Assembly: GCA_963816985.1 (NCBI GenBank)
Contig: CAWFMF010000004.1
Span: forward strand, 2,480,001 to 2,544,000
Reading direction: 5' to 3'
DNA: 64,000 nt
From: JAIVJM01 sp963816985
GTDB taxonomy: Bacteria; Acidobacteriota; Blastocatellia; Pyrinomonadales; Pyrinomonadaceae
The position numbers were made by a program, and so were the translations under genes. Of this stretch, positions 1 to 8,734 are shown piece by piece. Below the pieces are notes generated by a model. The model ran no database searches. It was not told where the DNA came from and saw only the letters and a list, made by a program, of their open reading frames with translations. Position 1 is the first letter of the stretch, and each line of letters starts with the position of its first letter.

Positions 1-969
1 AACGAAACCAAGAACGGCAAGTGGTATTTGAGGAGCGGCCTGCCCAACTACCCGAAGCCGGCCATCAGCTTTTCGTCAAGCACCCTCAACACGACCACCG
101 GGCAGGGGACTTACGGGGCCATCGAGCTCAAGGCAGCGTGGCGGCTGATGACCCCCGCCGAGATGAGCAACCCGGCCATCACGAGCCGCTACTACATCAC
201 GCAGGCGACGGTCGTTGATCCGAACACCGGGCAGTGCAGCGCGACGATGGTGCCGGTCGGGTTGGTCGGCTTCCACATCGGACACAAGTCGTCGCCGTTC
301 ACGGCGTGGGTCTGGTCAACCTTCGAGCACGTGGATAACGTGCCCTGCACGGCGGGCGAAGCTGACAGTGGAGACCCGAGGTGCGCGAAGCCCGTGCTGA
401 CGAGCGCGGCCCCGACGCCGACCCCCATGCCCGCGCCGACGCCGCCGGGGGGCTACTCCTTCAACAACGGCCTGTTTGACAAGATTGCCGCCCAGAACGG
501 CTTCTCCCCGGCGGCTGCGGCCTTCCCTTTCAACCCGAAGAAGCCGCCCTTCAGGCCCGTCCAGGTGATTCGCTTCAACGAACTGCGCGGCGACATCATC
601 TCGATGAATAACTTCGTCAGGGCGCTTCAAGGGGTGCAGGGCTCGCCGTGGCAGTTCTACAAACTGATAGCCAACCAATGGTCAACGAACAACATTGACC
701 CGAACACCGGCAAACCCATCCCCATCGTCGTTAACGACCCGACGGGCTCGGACGACCTCTACCCGCAAGGGTCAGGCAACCCGTTCCCGCTAGACAGCGT
801 GGCGAACATCACGATGGAGACCTACTATCAAGTGCAGAGCGCCGCGCCCTTCAAGAACTTCGGCACCAGTTGCGTCCACTGCCACTATCAGGCGGCGCAG
901 ACCGACTTCAGTTGGGTCACCGCCGACATGGCTTTCCCCAGAAATCCGGGGACAAGCAACACACAGTGA
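1..969 (+). CDS. C-terminal part of a secreted c-type cytochrome-like protein (5' truncated by window edge)
   Basis: The reading frame is open from the first base (frame 1), so the gene starts upstream of the window; a TTG at 28 is an internal codon rather than a start. The C-terminus carries a CVHCH heme-attachment motif (CxxCH, about residues 289-293 of the visible part), which implies covalent heme c and export to the periplasm. The middle section with GLVGFHIGHK and WSTFEHVDNVP resembles a family of cytochrome-like proteins known from proteobacteria and acidobacteria; that is from memory of the family. A Pro/Thr-rich linker (around residues 130-145) splits two regions. The exact redox role is unknown. 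The gene ends in TGA just before a strong terminator. Confidence 0.7.
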   Translation, partial: NETKNGKWYLRSGLPNYPKPAISFSSSTLNTTTGQGTYGAIELKAAWRLMTPAEMSNPAITSRYYITQATVVDPNTGQCSATMVPVGLVGFHIGHKSSPFTAWVWSTFEHVDNVPCTAGEADSGDPRCAKPVLTSAAPTPTPMPAPTPPGGYSFNNGLFDKIAAQNGFSPAAAAFPFNPKKPPFRPVQVIRFNELRGDIISMNNFVRALQGVQGSPWQFYKLIANQWSTNNIDPNTGKPIPIVVNDPTGSDDLYPQGSGNPFPLDSVANITMETYYQVQSAAPFKNFGTSCVHCHYQAAQTDFSWVTADMAFPRNPGTSNTQ

Positions 970-1008
970 GCCGCCTGAGACCGGCGACGCCCACCGCCTG
1001 ACGCACGC

Positions 1009-1044
1009 GAGCGCCCCCTTCACCGGGGGCGCTCCTTTTTCTTT
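1009..1044 (+). terminator. Rho-independent terminator of the cytochrome-like gene
   Basis: A 10-bp perfect stem GAGCGCCCCC/GGGGGCGCTC (1009-1018 with 1025-1034) has a 6-nt loop and is followed by CTTTTTCTTT. It lies 40 bp after the stop codon at 969. Confidence 0.9.
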
Positions 1045-1241
1045 ACGAGCTTGTCTCGCCTCCGCACGGGCGCGTGGGCCTTGCCGTTGCTCTCAATTCT
1101 GCTATCATGTCGGAACTTCGACAAACCCCCGTCCGAACATTCCCCTTCGTCGCGCCACCCACGCGAGCACGGCCCTGAAGTGTTTCCGAGAGACTTAAAC
1201 GGATGCCGGGAAGAAGTCCATTAAGTGGGTACGACAAAACT

Positions 1242-1310
1242 GTAGGGGCAGGGCTCGTCCCTGCCCGTGCCTTTCGTCAGAGAGCGGGCAGGGACGAGCC
1301 CTGCCCCTAC
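1242..1310. repeat. Palindromic REP/MITE-like element
   Basis: Two 26-nt arms (1242-1267 and 1285-1310) are perfect reverse complements, starting GTAGGGGCAGGGCTCG, around a 17-nt centre. The element sits 12 bp upstream of the next start codon and would form a long hairpin in the leader. It has no T-tract, so it is more likely a dispersed palindromic repeat than a terminator. Confidence 0.8.
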
Positions 1311-1322
1311 ATAAAACGCCTC

Positions 1323-1880
1323 ATGCCTCGGTCGTTAATCATCGCCGCCGCCGTGTTATCGTCCCTCTGCATAGCCGCTTTGCCCTCTCAGGCGCAGACG
1401 ACGGGTCAATCGCTTCAGACTCAGCAACGTCCTTCTCCTTCTCCTTCTCCCGCAACGGAAGCGGAGCCCGACCTCTCCATCACGGCGCGCGTCACGGCGC
1501 GCGAGCTGCTGTTTCGGAAGGTGCCGAATCCGAAGGTCGAGTTCACGGGCCGACCCCGCCGCGATACCGTGTGGGAGGCCGAGCGCGAGAACCTCCCGGC
1601 TGAAGTCCGCCCCGGCGTGACCTACCGCGACATCGGCATCACGCTCCGCATCACGAGCGTCTTCGCGGACATCGAGCGCATCGTCGCCGAAGCCCTCGGC
1701 GAAGTCCCCGTCACCGACGACGCGCCGCCCGCCGGGCCGCCCGCGCAACCGGACGTGACGCCGCGACCGCAGTCCCCGCCGTCCGCTTCGACAACTCCTT
1801 CCCCCGCGCCGTCCCCTTCGAGGAACAGCACCACGACACAGCCGCGCCGCCGTCAGCCGCGCGGAGGGAGAGGCCAGTGA
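1323..1880 (+). CDS. Secreted hypothetical protein, first of three adjacent small exported proteins
   Basis: I chose ATG 1323 because it begins a textbook signal peptide (MPRSLIIAAAVLSSLCIA, cleavage after a SQAQ-like site near residue 25); the longer upstream frame runs through the palindromic element. The mature part has a Ser/Pro-rich linker, a roughly 85-residue core (from about residue 45, with RELLFRKVPNPKVEF and ITSVFADIERIVAEAL) and a Pro/Thr-rich tail. The stop overlaps the next start by 4 bp (GTGA), so the two are translationally coupled. No known domain is recognised. The core ends in an amphipathic stretch similar in layout to the next two proteins. Predicted location is periplasm or outer surface. 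Confidence 0.75.
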   Translation: MPRSLIIAAAVLSSLCIAALPSQAQTTGQSLQTQQRPSPSPSPATEAEPDLSITARVTARELLFRKVPNPKVEFTGRPRRDTVWEAERENLPAEVRPGVTYRDIGITLRITSVFADIERIVAEALGEVPVTDDAPPAGPPAQPDVTPRPQSPPSASTTPSPAPSPSRNSTTTQPRRRQPRGGRGQ

Positions 1881-2290
1881 AGCACACGACTTTCAGCGTC
1901 CCGGTCTTTATCATCATCATCGCCCTCTCGTCCGCGCTCGCGGCGGCGCAGACGACGCCCGTGCCCGCGCCGCGCGAAGCGCCGGTCGTGCAGAGCACGA
2001 CGACGACGGCAAGCGAAGACTTCGAGTTGAACATCGCCGAGCGGCGCATCACCGAAAGCGACTTCGAGGCTTCGACCGAAGTCTCTTCAAACGGCGGGGG
2101 CGCGGGGCGCGGACTCGACCTGCGCGTGGGCGTGATGGTGCGCGCCGGAAATATAGACGTGCTGCTGCGCAACGTGCAGGGGCGCGTGCGCTTCCGCGCG
2201 AGCCTCGAACCCGTCCTGCGTCTGCTCAACCAAAGACGCGCCGAACCCACGTCCGCGCCCCCGGCGACGACGCCGAATCCCTCCCCCTGA
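1877..2290 (+). CDS. Secreted hypothetical protein, second of three
   Basis: GTG at 1877 overlaps the previous stop in a GTGA junction. Residues 1-25 form a signal peptide (VFIIIIALSSALAAAQ). The core (about residues 42-115) includes FELNIAERRITESDF, LRVGVMVRAGNIDVLLRNVQ and RVRFRASLEPVLRLL, followed by a Pro-rich tail. The alternation of short beta-like hydrophobic segments ending in a basic helix resembles the cores of its two neighbours, so the trio may be diverged paralogues. That relation is an inference by eye. No function can be assigned. Confidence 0.75.
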   Translation: MKHTTFSVPVFIIIIALSSALAAAQTTPVPAPREAPVVQSTTTTASEDFELNIAERRITESDFEASTEVSSNGGGAGRGLDLRVGVMVRAGNIDVLLRNVQGRVRFRASLEPVLRLLNQRRAEPTSAPPATTPNPSP

Positions 2291-2381
2291 AGTTCGCCGT
2301 AGATGAATCGCGTAAACCCCGACCACGCGAAAGCACGTGTACGAAGTTTTCATCAAAACTCTTTCGGAGGAGACAAACCCA

Positions 2382-3332
2382 GTGAAGAAGCTCTTACTGT
2401 TCGGAGCAGTCCTGATGCTCGCCCTGAACGCAGGCGGCGCGGCGGCGCAGACCGCGAGCACGAATCAGGGCGACGACAACGCCTCTATCTCGGCGACCTC
2501 GACGACCGCCGCGCGGCAACAGCCGACGCCGCGCCCGACGCCTTCGCCCGTCACGCCCGTCCGCCCGCTCTCGCAGGAAGACCAGAGGCGGCAGCAGGAA
2601 TCCAGCGAACGCCGCCGACGCGAGGCCGCTTCGGGCGACCCGGACGTTCTGCTCGACGTGCCGAACCTCTCGGTCGAAGAGATTACTTTGAAGGTCAAGA
2701 ACCTGCGCGCCCGCGTCTCGCTCGACGCGCGGCTCGCCAACCTTCTCGCGCTGACCGCCGGGGCCGACGTGGGGATTGACGAAGTTGACCTCACCATCAA
2801 GGGCGTGCGCGCCGAAGTGCTCTTGAAGGTGCGGCTCGACAACGTCTCCGCCATCATTGACCGCACGCTGACGACCATTGACCGCAACCCGCAAATTCTC
2901 GAACGACTCTTGCAGAGCGTGGACAACACGGTCGGGACGGTCGGCGGCGTCGCCAACACGGCCTTGCAGCCGGGCGGGGTCGTTGACCGCACGGTCGGGA
3001 CGGTCGGACAGACCTTGAATAACGTCACGCAGCCGGGCGGTCTGCTCAGTCAGGTGACGAACACGGCGGGCCAGCTCGTGCAGAGGGTCGTTGACCGCTC
3101 CGGCAACATCGTCGAGCGCACGCTCGACAGCGGCGGCACGATTCTCAACCAGCGGACGGTCGGCAACGTCTCCGGGCTCAACGTGCAGGGCGAGACCACG
3201 AACGCCACGGGCCAAATCCTGCGCCGCGTCGTGGACACCTCCGGCGCGGTCATCGAACTCACGCTCGACACCGCCGGCAAAGTCATCAACTCGCGCGTCG
3301 TGAGTCAGGCGACCGGCAGGCCGCAGCAGTAG
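2382..3332 (+). CDS. Secreted hypothetical protein with glycine-rich repeats, third of three
   Basis: Start GTG 2382 is preferred over 2337: it has a GGAGGA ribosome site about 9 nt upstream and begins the signal peptide (KKLLLFGAVLMLALNAGG...AAAQ). After a Pro-rich linker, residues about 85-175 contain an ordered region (VEEITLKVKNLRARVSL, VDLTIKGVRAEVLLKVRL). The C-terminal half is made of imperfect repeats of the type VDxTVGTVGGxxNxxxQPGG and later xxGQ(L/I)xxRVVDxSGxxxExTLD. Such repeats suggest an extended surface or periplasmic protein. The cores of this and the two upstream proteins look related. Function unknown. Confidence 0.75.
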   Translation: MKKLLLFGAVLMLALNAGGAAAQTASTNQGDDNASISATSTTAARQQPTPRPTPSPVTPVRPLSQEDQRRQQESSERRRREAASGDPDVLLDVPNLSVEEITLKVKNLRARVSLDARLANLLALTAGADVGIDEVDLTIKGVRAEVLLKVRLDNVSAIIDRTLTTIDRNPQILERLLQSVDNTVGTVGGVANTALQPGGVVDRTVGTVGQTLNNVTQPGGLLSQVTNTAGQLVQRVVDRSGNIVERTLDSGGTILNQRTVGNVSGLNVQGETTNATGQILRRVVDTSGAVIELTLDTAGKVINSRVVSQATGRPQQ

Positions 3333-3395
3333 GCGCGCGTTCCGCGGGCCGTCGAACCGGGCGGCGTGCGGGGCGGAGATTCTGAAGACATCCCC

Positions 3396-3470
3396 GAAGG
3401 GGCGAAGGTCATGGCCGGGGCTAAGTGCGAAGGCAAAAAAAGCTCCCGGCCATGACCCTCGCCCCCTTTT
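3396..3470. repeat. Imperfect inverted repeat in the dnaE upstream region
   Basis: The arm at 3396-3421 (GAAGGGGCGAAGGTCATGG core) matches the reverse complement of 3445-3470 with two or three differences, around an A-rich centre. It occupies the 334-bp gap between the secreted protein and dnaE. The rest of the gap (3333-3395, 3471-3666) holds no gene that I can support, and no clear promoter was picked out. Confidence 0.6.
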
Positions 3471-3666
3471 GCGTGGACAGACGGCACGCTCAGCGAAGGG
3501 CAAAATCCCTGTGCCGCGCGCTCTGGCGCTCGTCCGGCCCGGCTCGAAATGTCAACTGCGCCCGGAACGTGGTATAAGTCCCTCTCACGCCGGGCGCGGG
3601 CCGCAAAGGGGCTCGACTAATCCAACCCTCCGGCGTGTCGCCGAACATATAAAGCCTCCAGCGATT

Positions 3667-6600
3667 ATGCCGAACAAAGATTTCGTCCACCTCCACCTTC
3701 ATACAGACTACTCACTGCTCGACGGGGCCATTCAGGTCAAGCCGCTCGCCGAGCGCGTTCAGGAATTGGGGATGCCCGCCTGCGCGATGACCGACCACGG
3801 CAACATCTACGGCGCGGTCTCCTTCTACAACGAGATGAAGAAGCACGACGTGAAGCCGATCATCGGCTGCGAAGTGTATCTGGCTCCGGCGAGCCGCTTC
3901 GACAAGAAGGACGCGCGCAAAGGCGAGAAGCCTTACAACCACATGATCCTTCTGGCGAAAGACCGCGAGGGTTATCACAACCTCGTGCGCCTCACGTCGA
4001 AGGCTTTCAAGGAAGGCTTCTACCGCAAGCCCCGGATTGACCGCGAGCTGCTCGCGCAGTTCAGCGGCGGGCTCATCGGGCTCTCCGCCTGCCTCTCCGG
4101 CGTCCCGCAGCAGCACTTGAAGAACGGCAAGCTCGACGAAGCCGAAAAGTCTGCGCACGAATTTCAAGACATCCTCGGCAAGGGCAACTACTTCCTCGAA
4201 ATTCAAGACCACGAGCTGGCCGACCAGCAGCGCATCAACAAAGACCTGCTCGAACTCTCGAAGAAGACCGGCATCCCTCTCGTCGCCACCAACGACGCGC
4301 ACTACCTCTTCCGCGAGGACTACGAGGCGCACGACGTGATGCTCTGCATCGGGACGGGCAAGACCGTCAACGACACCGACCGCATGAGCTTCGGCGGCCC
4401 GCAGTGGTACGTCCGCTCGCCCGAAGAGATGGCGCAGATTTTCTCCTACGCGCCCGACGCCGTCTCGCGCACGCTCGAAGTCGCCGAGATGTGCAACCTC
4501 AAGCTCCCCTTGGGCGAGAACCGTCTGCCCGTCTACCCCATCCCCGCCGAAGAGAGCGACCTCTCGATTGACGAATACTTCGACAAGGTCGTGCGTCTTG
4601 GCTACGAGCGCCGACGCGAGACCGTCTGGGAAAGGATGCGCGCCTCCGGCTCGCTCAAGCACGGCTTCGACGAGTATCAGGCGCGCGTCTCAAGCGAGAT
4701 AGAGATGATTAAGCGGATGGGCTTCCCCTCCTACTTCCTCATCGTCTGGGACTTCATCAAGTTCGCCAAAGACCGTGGCATCCCCGTCGGCCCCGGAAGA
4801 GGCTCGGCGGCGGGCTCACTCGTCGCTTACTGTCTTGAGATTACCGACGTTGACCCCATCCAGTACGACCTCCTCTTCGAGCGTTTCCTCAACCCCGACC
4901 GCGTCTCGATGCCCGATATAGACATAGACTTCTGCGTCCACGGGCGCGGCGAGGTCATCAACCACGTCTCGCAGCTCTACGGGCGCGAGTCCGTGTGCCA
5001 GATCATCACGTTCGGGACGATGGCCTCGAAGGCGGCGATTAAGGACGTGGGCCGCGCCCTCGACATGCCCTACGCCGATGTCGAGAAAATCGCCAAGCTC
5101 ATCCCGCCGCCCATTCGTGGCCGCAACGTCTCCATCACACAGGCGCTTGAGACGGTGCCGGAACTGAAGCAGGCCTTCGAGAAGGACGCGCAGACGAAGA
5201 AGGTCATCGAAATCGCGCGCCGTCTCGAAGGCTGCGCGCGCCACTCTTCGGTGCACGCGGCGGGCGTCGTCATCTCGCCGCAGCCCTTGGAAGAACTCGT
5301 CCCCGTCGCCGTCAGCAACAAGCAGGAACTGACCACGCAGTTCGAGATGTCCGACCTCGAAAAGACGGGCATGCTCAAGATGGACTTCCTCGGCTTGACG
5401 ACGCTCTCCATCATCAACCAGTGCTGCAAGACCATCCGCGAGCTGAACGGGCTCGAAATAGACTGGCACGAAATCACGCTCGAAGACCCCAAGACCTACG
5501 AGCTTTTCGCGCATGGACACACAGATGCGATCTTCCAATTTGAAAGTTCGGGGATGCAGGAGATTTGCCGGAAGCTCAAGCCGAAGTCCATCGAAGACCT
5601 CTCGGCCCTAAACGCCTTGTACCGACCGGGGCCGCTCGACGGCGGGATGGTGGACGACTTCATTGACCGCTATCACGGCAGGAAGCCGGTCGAGTACATC
5701 ACCGAAGAGATGGAGGAGATACTCAAGAACACTTACGGGATTCTCGTCTACCAAGAGCAGATCATGCAGCTCGCGCAACGCTTAGGCGGCTACTCTTTAG
5801 GCGAAGCCGACCTCATGCGCCGCGCGATGGGCAAAAAGAAGCGCGAGGAGATGGCCGTCCACGAAGAGAAGTTCATCGCGGGCTGCGTCAAGAATAAAAT
5901 CCCGAAGAAGAAGGCGCGCGAGATTTTCCGCCTCATGGCGCAGTTCGCCGACTACGGCTTCAACCGCTCGCACTCGGTCGCCTACGCGCACGTCGCTTAC
6001 CAGACGGCGTACTTGAAGGCGAACTACGCGGAGCACTTTTACGCGGCGGTGATGACGTACATGGCCGACGACTCGGCCAAGATTCTGAAGTACGCCTCGG
6101 AACTGCGCTCGCAGAAGATTCGGATGCTGCCGCCGGACGTGAACGAGTCGGGGCCGGGCTTCACGCCGGTCGAGGGCGCGATCCGCTACGGCCTCTCGGC
6201 CATCAAGGGCATCGGTCAGTCGGCGGTCGGCGCGGTCATCGAGGCGCGCGCCGAGCGGCACTTCACTTCGATTTATGATTTCGCTGAAAGGGTCGGCGAG
6301 AAGGGCGCGGGCAAGCGCGTGTTGGAGAGCCTCGTGTGCGCGGGCGCGTTCGACTCTCTGAAGCCTGCCGCCGAGTCTCTGCACACTTGGCGCGCGTGCC
6401 TTCTGGCGACCGTGGACAAGGCGCTCGACCGTGGCACGCGGCAGCGTCGCGCGCGCACGAGCGGGCAGACCGACATGTTCGGCGCGGTCGCCGGGGGCGA
6501 GACGGAAGAGCTTCAGCACCCGCTCGCGGCGGCCACGGCGTGGTCGCACAAGGAGCTGCTCGACTACGAGAAGGCGGCGGTCGGCTTCTACGTTTCGGGC

Positions 6601-7296
6601 CACCCGCTCGAAGACTTCGCCGAAAAGATAGAGCAGCTCAACTGCCGCACGGTCTTGGAACTCTCTTCCACCGAGCCCGACTCGCGCGTCCGTCTGGCGG
6701 GCGTCGTCTCGGACTTCACGGCGCGCAACACGAAGAAGGGCGACCGCTACGCCTTCTTCCGTCTGGAAGATTTGACGGGCGCGGGCGTCAAGTGCGTGCT
6801 CTGGCCCGAAGCCCTGAAGACGAAGGGCAAGGACGCCGCCAACGACGCGCTCCTCCTCGTCGTCGGGCGGCTCGACGGGAGCGGCGACAGCTCTCTGACG
6901 GTCGTGTGCGACGAAGTGACGCTGCTTGAGAAGGCCCGCATCCCGATGCGCCACTACGCTTCTGCACAGACGGGCGCGAGGCCGACGACGCGAGCCCTCG
7001 TCATCGAACTCCCCACCGATGCGGACGTGCCTCGCGCCTGCGAGACGCTGACGCAGACGCTCCGCAGCCACCCCGGCGACTGCGCCGTCTTCTTCGACTT
7101 GCCCTTGAGCGCGGACGGCTTCAAAGTCCGCCTCCGCCCCGAACGCACTATGACGGTCTCCTCCGATCAGAGGCTTCAGGACGAACTCAAGGCCGCGGGC
7201 TTCACACACCGCTGGGAAGAACTCGGCCCGCCCTCGGCGTTCAGCAATGAACCCGACTACTTCGGCGGCGCGCACGTCTCAAACGCGATTCATTAA
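3667..7296 (+). CDS. dnaE: DNA polymerase III alpha subunit (DnaE)
   Basis: This is the replicative C-family DNA polymerase. Start ATG 3667 gives a 1,209-residue protein beginning MPNKDFVHLHLHTDYSLLDG, the canonical PHP-domain start (residues 8-18); the frame is open further upstream but that extension is not protein-like. The polymerase core shows GPGRGSAAGS (about residue 375) and PDIDIDF (about 416-421), the two catalytic aspartates of the palm; the third lies downstream. A helix-hairpin-helix region and an OB-fold (VRLAGVVSDF, about residue 1008) follow. Length fits DnaE1. The C-terminal tail is poorly conserved. The gene stops 1 bp before a palindromic element and is convergent with rlmN. 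Confidence 0.97.
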   Translation: MPNKDFVHLHLHTDYSLLDGAIQVKPLAERVQELGMPACAMTDHGNIYGAVSFYNEMKKHDVKPIIGCEVYLAPASRFDKKDARKGEKPYNHMILLAKDREGYHNLVRLTSKAFKEGFYRKPRIDRELLAQFSGGLIGLSACLSGVPQQHLKNGKLDEAEKSAHEFQDILGKGNYFLEIQDHELADQQRINKDLLELSKKTGIPLVATNDAHYLFREDYEAHDVMLCIGTGKTVNDTDRMSFGGPQWYVRSPEEMAQIFSYAPDAVSRTLEVAEMCNLKLPLGENRLPVYPIPAEESDLSIDEYFDKVVRLGYERRRETVWERMRASGSLKHGFDEYQARVSSEIEMIKRMGFPSYFLIVWDFIKFAKDRGIPVGPGRGSAAGSLVAYCLEITDVDPIQYDLLFERFLNPDRVSMPDIDIDFCVHGRGEVINHVSQLYGRESVCQIITFGTMASKAAIKDVGRALDMPYADVEKIAKLIPPPIRGRNVSITQALETVPELKQAFEKDAQTKKVIEIARRLEGCARHSSVHAAGVVISPQPLEELVPVAVSNKQELTTQFEMSDLEKTGMLKMDFLGLTTLSIINQCCKTIRELNGLEIDWHEITLEDPKTYELFAHGHTDAIFQFESSGMQEICRKLKPKSIEDLSALNALYRPGPLDGGMVDDFIDRYHGRKPVEYITEEMEEILKNTYGILVYQEQIMQLAQRLGGYSLGEADLMRRAMGKKKREEMAVHEEKFIAGCVKNKIPKKKAREIFRLMAQFADYGFNRSHSVAYAHVAYQTAYLKANYAEHFYAAVMTYMADDSAKILKYASELRSQKIRMLPPDVNESGPGFTPVEGAIRYGLSAIKGIGQSAVGAVIEARAERHFTSIYDFAERVGEKGAGKRVLESLVCAGAFDSLKPAAESLHTWRACLLATVDKALDRGTRQRRARTSGQTDMFGAVAGGETEELQHPLAAATAWSHKELLDYEKAAVGFYVSGHPLEDFAEKIEQLNCRTVLELSSTEPDSRVRLAGVVSDFTARNTKKGDRYAFFRLEDLTGAGVKCVLWPEALKTKGKDAANDALLLVVGRLDGSGDSSLTVVCDEVTLLEKARIPMRHYASAQTGARPTTRALVIELPTDADVPRACETLTQTLRSHPGDCAVFFDLPLSADGFKVRLRPERTMTVSSDQRLQDELKAAGFTHRWEELGPPSAFSNEPDYFGGAHVSNAIH

Positions 7297-7297
7297 A

Positions 7298-7510
7298 GCC
7301 CTGAAAGGGCGGAAGACAATAGCCGGGGGCAAAGTGCGAAGCACGTCGCCCCCGGTTCGGCGTAGAAAAAAGAATCCGACCCTGAAAGGGTCGCAGACGC
7401 TTGTCGCGGTGCGACCCCTTCAGGGTCGGATTCCTTTCGCTGACTGTTCCGGGGGCGTCGCAAACTTCGTTTGCTTTGCCCCCCGCTATTATCTCTTGCC
7501 CTTTCAGGGC
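7298..7510. repeat. 213-bp MITE-like palindromic element between dnaE and rlmN
   Basis: The outer 55-60 bp are imperfect inverted copies: GCCCTGAAAGGGC at 7298-7310 versus GCCCTTTCAGGGC at 7498-7510, each followed inward by an AATAGC(C/G)GGGGGCAAAG block. A second nested inverted repeat (AATCCGACCCTGAAAGGGTC / GACCCTTCAGGGTCGGATT-like) fills the centre at about 7372-7432. There is no transposase inside. The right end overlaps the last codons and supplies the TGA stop of rlmN (7504-7506, minus strand). Confidence 0.8.
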
Positions 7511-8637
7511 AAGTGGCGGCGCAGCTCGGCGTTGCCGAGTTGGCCGCAGGCGGCCATGATGCGGCGGCCCTTCGTGGCGCGGCGGCGGACGGGCAAGCCC
7601 TCTTCGCGCAGCCAGTCCATGAAGCGCTCGACCTCCGCCTCTTCGGGGGCGCGGGTGAGCGGGGCGTGGCCGGGGTTGTAGGGGATGAGGTTGACGAGCA
7701 CTCGACCAAGCGGGCGGCAAAACTCGGCGACGCCGCGCGCGTCCTCGCGCGAATCGTTGAGGCCGGGCAGGAGGCAGTAGTTGACGCCGAGGACGAAGTT
7801 GCGGCGGCGCGGGTATTCCGAGAGTGCGCGCTGCAACTCGGCGAGCGGCGTCTTGCGGTTGACGGGCATGATGCGGCTGCGGCTCGCGTCGTCCGGCGCG
7901 TTGAGGCTCACCGAAAGGTTAAGTCGCTTCCAGCCGAGAGCGGCCAGCTTCCTGAGCCCTTCGGCGTGCCCGGCGGTGCAGACCGTGAGGCGGTCGTGGC
8001 CGTAGTGGAAGCCGCGCCTGTCCGTCAGAACGTGGAGCGCGTGGATGAGGTTGTCGGCGTTGTCCAAAGCCTCGCCCATGCCCATGAAGACGACGTTCTT
8101 CGGCGTCCACCCCAACGCGAAGCGCGCCGCGAAGACCTGCGCGACTATCTCCCCGGCGTCGAGCTGCCGGAGCAGACCCATGCGGCCCGTCTCGCAGAAC
8201 GTGCAGCCCATCTTGCAGCCCACCTGACTCGAAACGCACAAGGTCTGAAAGCCCGCGCCCATCGGGATGCGCACGGCTTCAATCTCGTAGCCGTCGCGCG
8301 TCGCGAAGACCGCCTTCGCCGTCACGCCCGCGTCCGTTTCTTCCTCGGAGATTTTCTTGAGGGTTAAAGTTGAGACTCGGAAGCGCTCGCGCCAGGCGTC
8401 GGCGAAGACGGGAGAGAGAGGGAACGACTCCGGCTCGAAGCGGCCCGTCAGGTACAGGCGCGCGTAGAGGTCGCGCGCGGCCCACGCGCCGCCGGGCAGG
8501 ACGCGCCGCGCCTCGGAGTCAAGCTCGTCGGCGGTCAGTCCGAGGATGTCTATCAGGTTGGAAGTCATCTGTCCCGAAGTTAAATGCGCTCCGTCTTCTG
8601 CGGCGGTAACTTCGTCAGACATCTTATAGCGGTTCAC
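7504..8637 (-). CDS. rlmN: Dual-specificity RNA methyltransferase RlmN (radical SAM)
   Basis: RlmN methylates C2 of A2503 in 23S rRNA and A37 of some tRNAs. The radical SAM motif CKMGCTFC lies near residues 140-147, preceded by the typical SSQVGCK context, with the conserved LNLSVSLNAP and VNLIPYNP segments and the C-terminal CGQL cysteine near residue 366. The 377-residue length is normal. Start is GTG 8637 or the in-frame ATG at 8622; neither has a strong ribosome site. The related resistance enzyme Cfr is less likely because the general layout is RlmN-like. The last codons and the stop lie inside the palindromic element that fills the gap to dnaE. Confidence 0.92.
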   Translation of the reverse strand: MNRYKMSDEVTAAEDGAHLTSGQMTSNLIDILGLTADELDSEARRVLPGGAWAARDLYARLYLTGRFEPESFPLSPVFADAWRERFRVSTLTLKKISEEETDAGVTAKAVFATRDGYEIEAVRIPMGAGFQTLCVSSQVGCKMGCTFCETGRMGLLRQLDAGEIVAQVFAARFALGWTPKNVVFMGMGEALDNADNLIHALHVLTDRRGFHYGHDRLTVCTAGHAEGLRKLAALGWKRLNLSVSLNAPDDASRSRIMPVNRKTPLAELQRALSEYPRRRNFVLGVNYCLLPGLNDSREDARGVAEFCRPLGRVLVNLIPYNPGHAPLTRAPEEAEVERFMDWLREEGLPVRRRATKGRRIMAACGQLGNAELRRHLP

Positions 8638-8668
8638 GGTCCACCACGCGAACGGCGCGGGGAAAGAA

Positions 8669-8706
8669 GAAGCCCCGGAAGTCTTTCACTAGACTTCCGG
8701 GGCTTC
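8669..8706 (-). terminator. Terminator of the M16 operon
   Basis: The arms GAAGCCCCGGAAGTCT (8669-8684) and its complement (8691-8706) form a 16-bp perfect stem with a 6-nt loop. On the minus strand the tail reads TTCTTTCC. It lies 29 bp after the stop of the peptidase gene, and the symmetric form may also act on the plus strand. Confidence 0.8.
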
Positions 8707-8734
8707 TTTCGTGTCCGACGCCGCGAAGTAAAAA

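Noticed and set aside
3712..7275. Long minus-strand open frames opposite dnaE
   Set aside because: They follow the third-position GC bias of dnaE, contain no recognisable motifs and lack ribosome sites.
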